NCBI RefSeq assembly: GCF_002787055.1
Contig: NZ_CP024808.1
Coordinates: forward strand, 1,514,328-1,578,327
Length of the DNA stretch: 64,000 nucleotides
Reading direction: 5' to 3'
Origin: Candidatus Nitrosotenuis aquarius
GTDB lineage: Archaea; Thermoproteota; Nitrososphaeria; Nitrososphaerales; Nitrosopumilaceae
A model generated the notes under the pieces. That model made no database searches. It had not been told where the DNA came from and saw only the letters and a program-made list of their open reading frames with translations. A program made the translations under genes and the position numbers. Of the stretch, positions 63,352-64,000 are shown piece after piece; positions within the stretch are counted from its first letter, which is position 1, and the number at the start of each line of letters is the position of its first letter.

Positions 63352-64000
63352 CTCCCAAGCCCCCTGATCCTATGTCTTAGTTTTTTTACGAGTCCTTTGG
63401 TGTGTGACTTTCTGATTTCTTTCGTTTTTTCTTCCTCATGTTTGAGCCAATTCTCATAGTTGCATGTGGCGCAGAGGTCTTTCTTTGGGACGTTGAGTTT
63501 CTCTACCCTTAGGTCGTCGTAGTATCTGACAAGATTGAAGATGAACTCTTTTCCAAGTAGGAGCCAAAGCGTCATTTTTACCATCATTGATCCTGGGATG
63601 GTAATGTCAGCAAACATTCCCTGTGCTGCTTTCAGCTCACCCTCTTCTAGGCCGTATTTTCGTCTCAATGTATTTTGGTCGATTGCAGCACTTGTGAGGC
63701 TGAATATGCAGTCAAAGCACGCATGTGAGCCTGATGAGACGCAGAACACGTATGCGCTCTTTGCCCCGGCGTATATCCCACAGTATACTGCTTTCTTGCC
63801 CAGTTCGCAGCAAATGACATTTGTGTGATAGTTCAGTTCCGGGTTTCCAGATGCCGCAACTATGATGTCGCATGATTCTATGATCGAGCGCAACAACTCT
63901 CTATTCTTTATCAGGTCGTCCTCCACCGTCTGCACCACTGCGAGGGGATTGTGTGACTCGATGTGTCTTTTGATTATCTGAGTCTTTGATCTGCCGATAT
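63348..64000 (-). CDS. ThiF/E1-like adenylyltransferase-fold protein, 5' end outside window
   Basis: The frame is open to the window edge. Its first residues, IGRSKTQIIKRHIESHNP, match the helix after the nucleotide loop of ThiF/MoeB/E1 proteins. Then come SCDIIVAASGNPELNYHTN (the usual D-x-x-D loop position) and two zinc pairs, ACFDCIF and LCATCNYENW. A basic tail follows (KGLVKKLRHRIRGLGR). No obvious catalytic Cys appears in the visible part. The Gly-rich ATP loop would lie just outside. As mobile-element cargo it may serve a ubiquitin-like or thiolation system whose other genes lie upstream. Confidence 0.8.
   Translation of the reverse strand, partial: IGRSKTQIIKRHIESHNPLAVVQTVEDDLIKNRELLRSIIESCDIIVAASGNPELNYHTNVICCELGKKAVYCGIYAGAKSAYVFCVSSGSHACFDCIFSLTSAAIDQNTLRRKYGLEEGELKAAQGMFADITIPGSMMVKMTLWLLLGKEFIFNLVRYYDDLRVEKLNVPKKDLCATCNYENWLKHEEEKTKEIRKSHTKGLVKKLRHRIRGLGR

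Larger units (their letters stand above)
58182..64000. mobile_element. Integrated mobile element, left part (continues beyond window)
   Basis: The element begins directly after a tRNA 3' end. Next to it is a tyrosine integrase gene whose 3' end faces the tRNA, then a run of minus-strand genes with overlapping ends, including a HerA/TraG-like DNA translocase. All operonic neighbours are unlike the housekeeping genes on the other side of the tRNA, and the region looks richer in GC at wobble positions by eye. No second copy of the tRNA 3' end is visible up to 64000, so the right boundary is outside. The transfer-type ATPase suggests a conjugative or mobilisable element; no capsid gene is seen. 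Confidence 0.8.

Noticed and set aside
58182-64000. Provirus
   Set aside because: No capsid, portal, terminase or packaging ATPase of a known viral type is visible in the portion present; the visible genes point to a conjugative or mobilisable element.
1-64000. CRISPR arrays, insertion sequences, rRNA genes
   Set aside because: No regularly spaced repeats, no transposase motif and no rRNA-like stretch were found in reading the window.

Overview
The window is a gene-dense archaeal chromosome segment (about 90% coding) from an ammonia-oxidising member of the Nitrososphaerota (Thaumarchaeota), most likely order Nitrosopumilales. The evidence is the combination of a roughly 1740-residue S-layer protein with repeated Ig-like domains, an archaeal acyl-CoA carboxylase of the 3-hydroxypropionate/4-hydroxybutyrate type, an 11-subunit complex I without NuoEFG, a Rieske/cytochrome b/cupredoxin cluster, Orc1/Cdc6, RFC-L, Kae1, TiaS, archaeosine TGT and intron-bearing tRNA genes. 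Promoters are archaeal TATA boxes about 25 bp before starts, many messages look leaderless, and TTG/GTG starts are common. By eye the GC content is above that of Nitrosopumilus maritimus and nearer Nitrosotenuis-like genomes. That genus guess is weak, and no amo genes are in view.

Layout. 1-3.8 kb: the end of tiaS, an initiator tRNA-Met interrupted twice, a PQQ-type sugar dehydrogenase homologue and a class II HMG-CoA reductase. 3.8-11.2 kb: a tightly overlapping histidine operon hisG-D-C-HAD phosphatase-B-H-A-F-I. hisE is absent, and the HAD protein is the natural candidate for histidinol-phosphate phosphatase. 11.2-15.8 kb: a membrane-anchored hypothetical, threonine synthase joined without spacing to a MoaD-MoeB (ubiquitin-like/E1) fusion, then Orc1/Cdc6. 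15.9-26.5 kb: the S-layer gene, with a perfect palindrome beside its TATA box, then an exported coiled-coil protein and a giant membrane-anchored subtilase. 26.5-29.1 kb: complex III (Rieske, cytochrome b, cupredoxin). 29-41.8 kb: information-processing and housekeeping genes (tRNA-Arg, Ogg, aCPSF-like nuclease, ferredoxin with an Asp-for-Cys cluster, TgtA, AK6-type kinase, YchF-like GTPase, Kae1, IMPase, RFC-L) with several uncharacterised lineage proteins. 41.9-45.4 kb: acyl-CoA carboxylase beta, biotin carboxylase and BCCP. 46-56.4 kb: nuoABCDHIJKMLN. 56.4-58.1 kb: polyprenyl diphosphate synthase, tRNA-Glu and a haem-oxygenase-like Fe/Mn protein resembling the CADD p-aminobenzoate synthase.

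From 58.18 kb to the window end lies the left part of an integrated mobile element beside a tRNA(CAT) gene. A tyrosine integrase, with what looks like a frameshifted C-terminus, ends almost at the tRNA. It is followed by a minus-strand gene train: a coiled-coil protein, a HerA/TraG-like DNA-pumping ATPase fused to a winged helix and a nuclease-like domain, a two-helix membrane protein, a zinc-ribbon/winged-helix protein and a ThiF/E1-like protein cut by the window edge. This cargo is the least conventional part of the window.

Functionally, the respiratory clusters (complex I and complex III) and the carboxylase fit aerobic chemolithoautotrophy, and the HMG-CoA reductase and prenyl synthase fit archaeal lipid synthesis. 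No intergenic stretch exceeds 300 bases.
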